Shown here one piece after another: positions 62,974 to 64,000 of a DNA stretch of 64,000 nucleotides. The translations under genes and the position numbers were made by a program. Each line of letters opens with the position of its first letter. Position 1 is the first letter of the stretch. The stretch covers positions 267,122 through 331,121 of the forward strand of contig NZ_FONH01000004.1 in assembly GCF_900112865.1 (NCBI RefSeq), given 5' to 3'. The notes beneath the pieces are model-generated. The model had not been told where the DNA came from and did not search any database. It saw only the letters and a program-made list of their open reading frames with translations. Source of the stretch: Dyella marensis. Its GTDB lineage: Bacteria > Pseudomonadota > Gammaproteobacteria > Xanthomonadales > Rhodanobacteraceae.

Positions 62974-64000
62974 TTACGGCTTCAGCGCGCCCTTCAACGC
63001 CGCCGCATCGCCATCGTTCTGCACCGGCGTCAGGTCCAGCAGCCGGATCATCAGCGGATACACATCCACGTTGGAGATCGCCGGCAGCACCGTGTCCTGC
63101 CGGAACGCCGGACCGCGTGCCACGAACAGCGCCTGCATGGTCGGATCGGCGTTGTCGTAGCCGTGTTCGCCCAGGCTCAGCTTGTCGCCCTTCTTGAGCT
63201 TCTTGGCCACGTACTCGTTGGTGGTCACGCGCCAGCCCACGTCGGCCAGGCAGACCAGCTGCGGCACGCGCGGGTTCTTGCCGTAGGCGAGGCGCGCGGG
63301 GATGCGCGTCTTGTCCCAGCACTGCATATGCTGCTGCGGCTTCTCCAGCTTCGCCTCGATCTTGGCGAAGTCATGGCCGGGCTTGGGATTGAAGCCGGCC
63401 AGCACGCCCAGGCTCACCACCTGCACCTGGTTCAGCGGCAGCAGCTTGTCCACCATCACGTTGTGCTTGGCCGGCACGCTGGCCATGCCGTGGTCGGACA
63501 CCAGGATCAGGTTGATGCGGTCGAGCAGGCCGCGCTGTTTCAGGCCGTCGACCAGGTGGGCGAGCGCGGCGTCGACCTTGGCGATGGACTCGTTCACCTG
63601 CCTGGAGTCCGGGCCATAGCCGTGGCCGGCATGGTCGACGTCGTCGAAGTACAAGGTCAGGAAGGTCGGGCGCTCGCCGGCGGGCAGGTCCAGCCAGCTC
63701 AGCACCGTGTCCACGCGCTGTTCCGGCGACATCGCGCCGTCGTAAGGCAGCCAGTGGTCCGGGCGGTAGTCGTGGATCGGCGCCTCGCTGCCGGGCCAGA
63801 ACATGGTCGCGGTCTTCAGGCCCTGGCGGCCGGCGGTCTCCCAGATCGGCGTGCCCTGCGCCCACCAGCGGCCGTCGGCGCCGGCCGCGCGATTGCTCAG
63901 CGAGAACTCGCCCAGCGCCGGGTCGAACATGGTGTTGTTGACCATGCCGTGGTGGTCCGGACGCAGGCCGGTGACGATGGTGTAGTGGTTGGGGAAGGTC
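62974..64000 (-). CDS. NPP-type nucleotide pyrophosphatase/phosphodiesterase, 3' part
   Basis: 342 residues visible; the 5' end lies past base 64000. Alkaline-phosphatase superfamily, NPP branch: FPNHYTIVTGLRPDHHGMVN at the window edge, metal ligands in YFDDVDHAGHGYG and LVSDHGMASV, and GEHGYDN later. These give the Asp/His sites for two zincs; the nucleophilic Thr lies outside the window. Probably periplasmic and hydrolysing nucleotide or lipid phosphodiesters. The gene converges on the hairpin repeat. Confidence 0.9.
   Translation of the reverse strand, partial: TFPNHYTIVTGLRPDHHGMVNNTMFDPALGEFSLSNRAAGADGRWWAQGTPIWETAGRQGLKTATMFWPGSEAPIHDYRPDHWLPYDGAMSPEQRVDTVLSWLDLPAGERPTFLTLYFDDVDHAGHGYGPDSRQVNESIAKVDAALAHLVDGLKQRGLLDRINLILVSDHGMASVPAKHNVMVDKLLPLNQVQVVSLGVLAGFNPKPGHDFAKIEAKLEKPQQHMQCWDKTRIPARLAYGKNPRVPQLVCLADVGWRVTTNEYVAKKLKKGDKLSLGEHGYDNADPTMQALFVARGPAFRQDTVLPAISNVDVYPLMIRLLDLTPVQNDGDAAALKGALKP

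Overview
The window is high-GC DNA (roughly two thirds G+C by eye) from a gammaproteobacterium, most likely order Xanthomonadales and probably family Rhodanobacteraceae. The placement rests on the housekeeping order asd - small periplasmic protein - fimV - truA - trpF - (LysR) - trpB - trpA - accD, on two large TonB-dependent receptors, on a Zur/ZnuD zinc module and on Xanthomonas-like dispersed palindromic repeats. Order and family are inferred from gene content and synteny recalled from memory, not from a search. I saw no tRNA, rRNA, CRISPR array, transposase or prophage gene.

Layout. 1-8.9 kb: end of asd, fimV, truA-trpF, a LysR regulator divergent from trpBA, and accD with a strong terminator. 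8.9-22.3 kb: an accessory block. Three copies of a ~98-bp palindromic repeat rich in DnaA-box-like 9-mers are followed by a two-gene operon: a 2640-residue secreted protein built of DUF11 and SdrD-B modules, and a 1261-residue outer-membrane barrel protein. After it come a 144-bp inverted-repeat element, two more copies of the same ~98-bp repeat (one with a perfect TTATCCACA box) and a REP/MITE-like element. 22.3-24.5 kb: a tautomerase and a periplasmic catalase-like peroxidase, divergent from a SufR-like Fe-S regulator. 25.1-32.9 kb: a second accessory block with two paralogous TetR/PsrA-like regulators around a TonB-dependent receptor, a PraB-like secreted protein and a secreted protein of a type I associate with actinobacteria, ending in a phosphopantetheinyl transferase.

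33-42.5 kb: a PAP2 phosphatase/glycosyltransferase pair, DUF4399 protein, an outer-membrane beta-barrel protein, gltX, and a zinc region (zur, a ZnuD-like receptor, a MerC-like protein, a CDF transporter) with a clear Zur-box-like palindrome; then ribosomal protein bTHX. 42.5-49.6 kb: an unrecognised helical protein, a translationally coupled operon (GNAT-nitrilase, ClC transporter, hutI) and divergent hutF. 49.6-54.3 kb: DoxX, a tiny lipoprotein, a LysR regulator divergent from an aldo-keto reductase/hydrolase/GlcG operon, and a Spy/CpxP-like protein. 54.4-56.5 kb: cpxR-cpxA with an exact CpxR box upstream. 56.5-64 kb: a TacA-TacT toxin-antitoxin pair behind a perfect 25-bp palindrome, an EamA-like transporter, a large glycoside-hydrolase-like protein, an MFS transporter and the 3' part of a nucleotide-pyrophosphatase-type phosphodiesterase.

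A second dispersed element, a long hairpin with GTAGGTTGGGG ends, occurs three times (4.8, 35.3 and 62.9 kb). At 4.8 kb its two ends supply the stop codons of both convergent flanking genes. The strongest candidates for undescribed biology are the repeat-flanked surface operon (8.9-22.1 kb), the DnaA-box-like repeat family itself, and the TetR-receptor-secreted-protein-PPTase cluster (25.1-32.9 kb).
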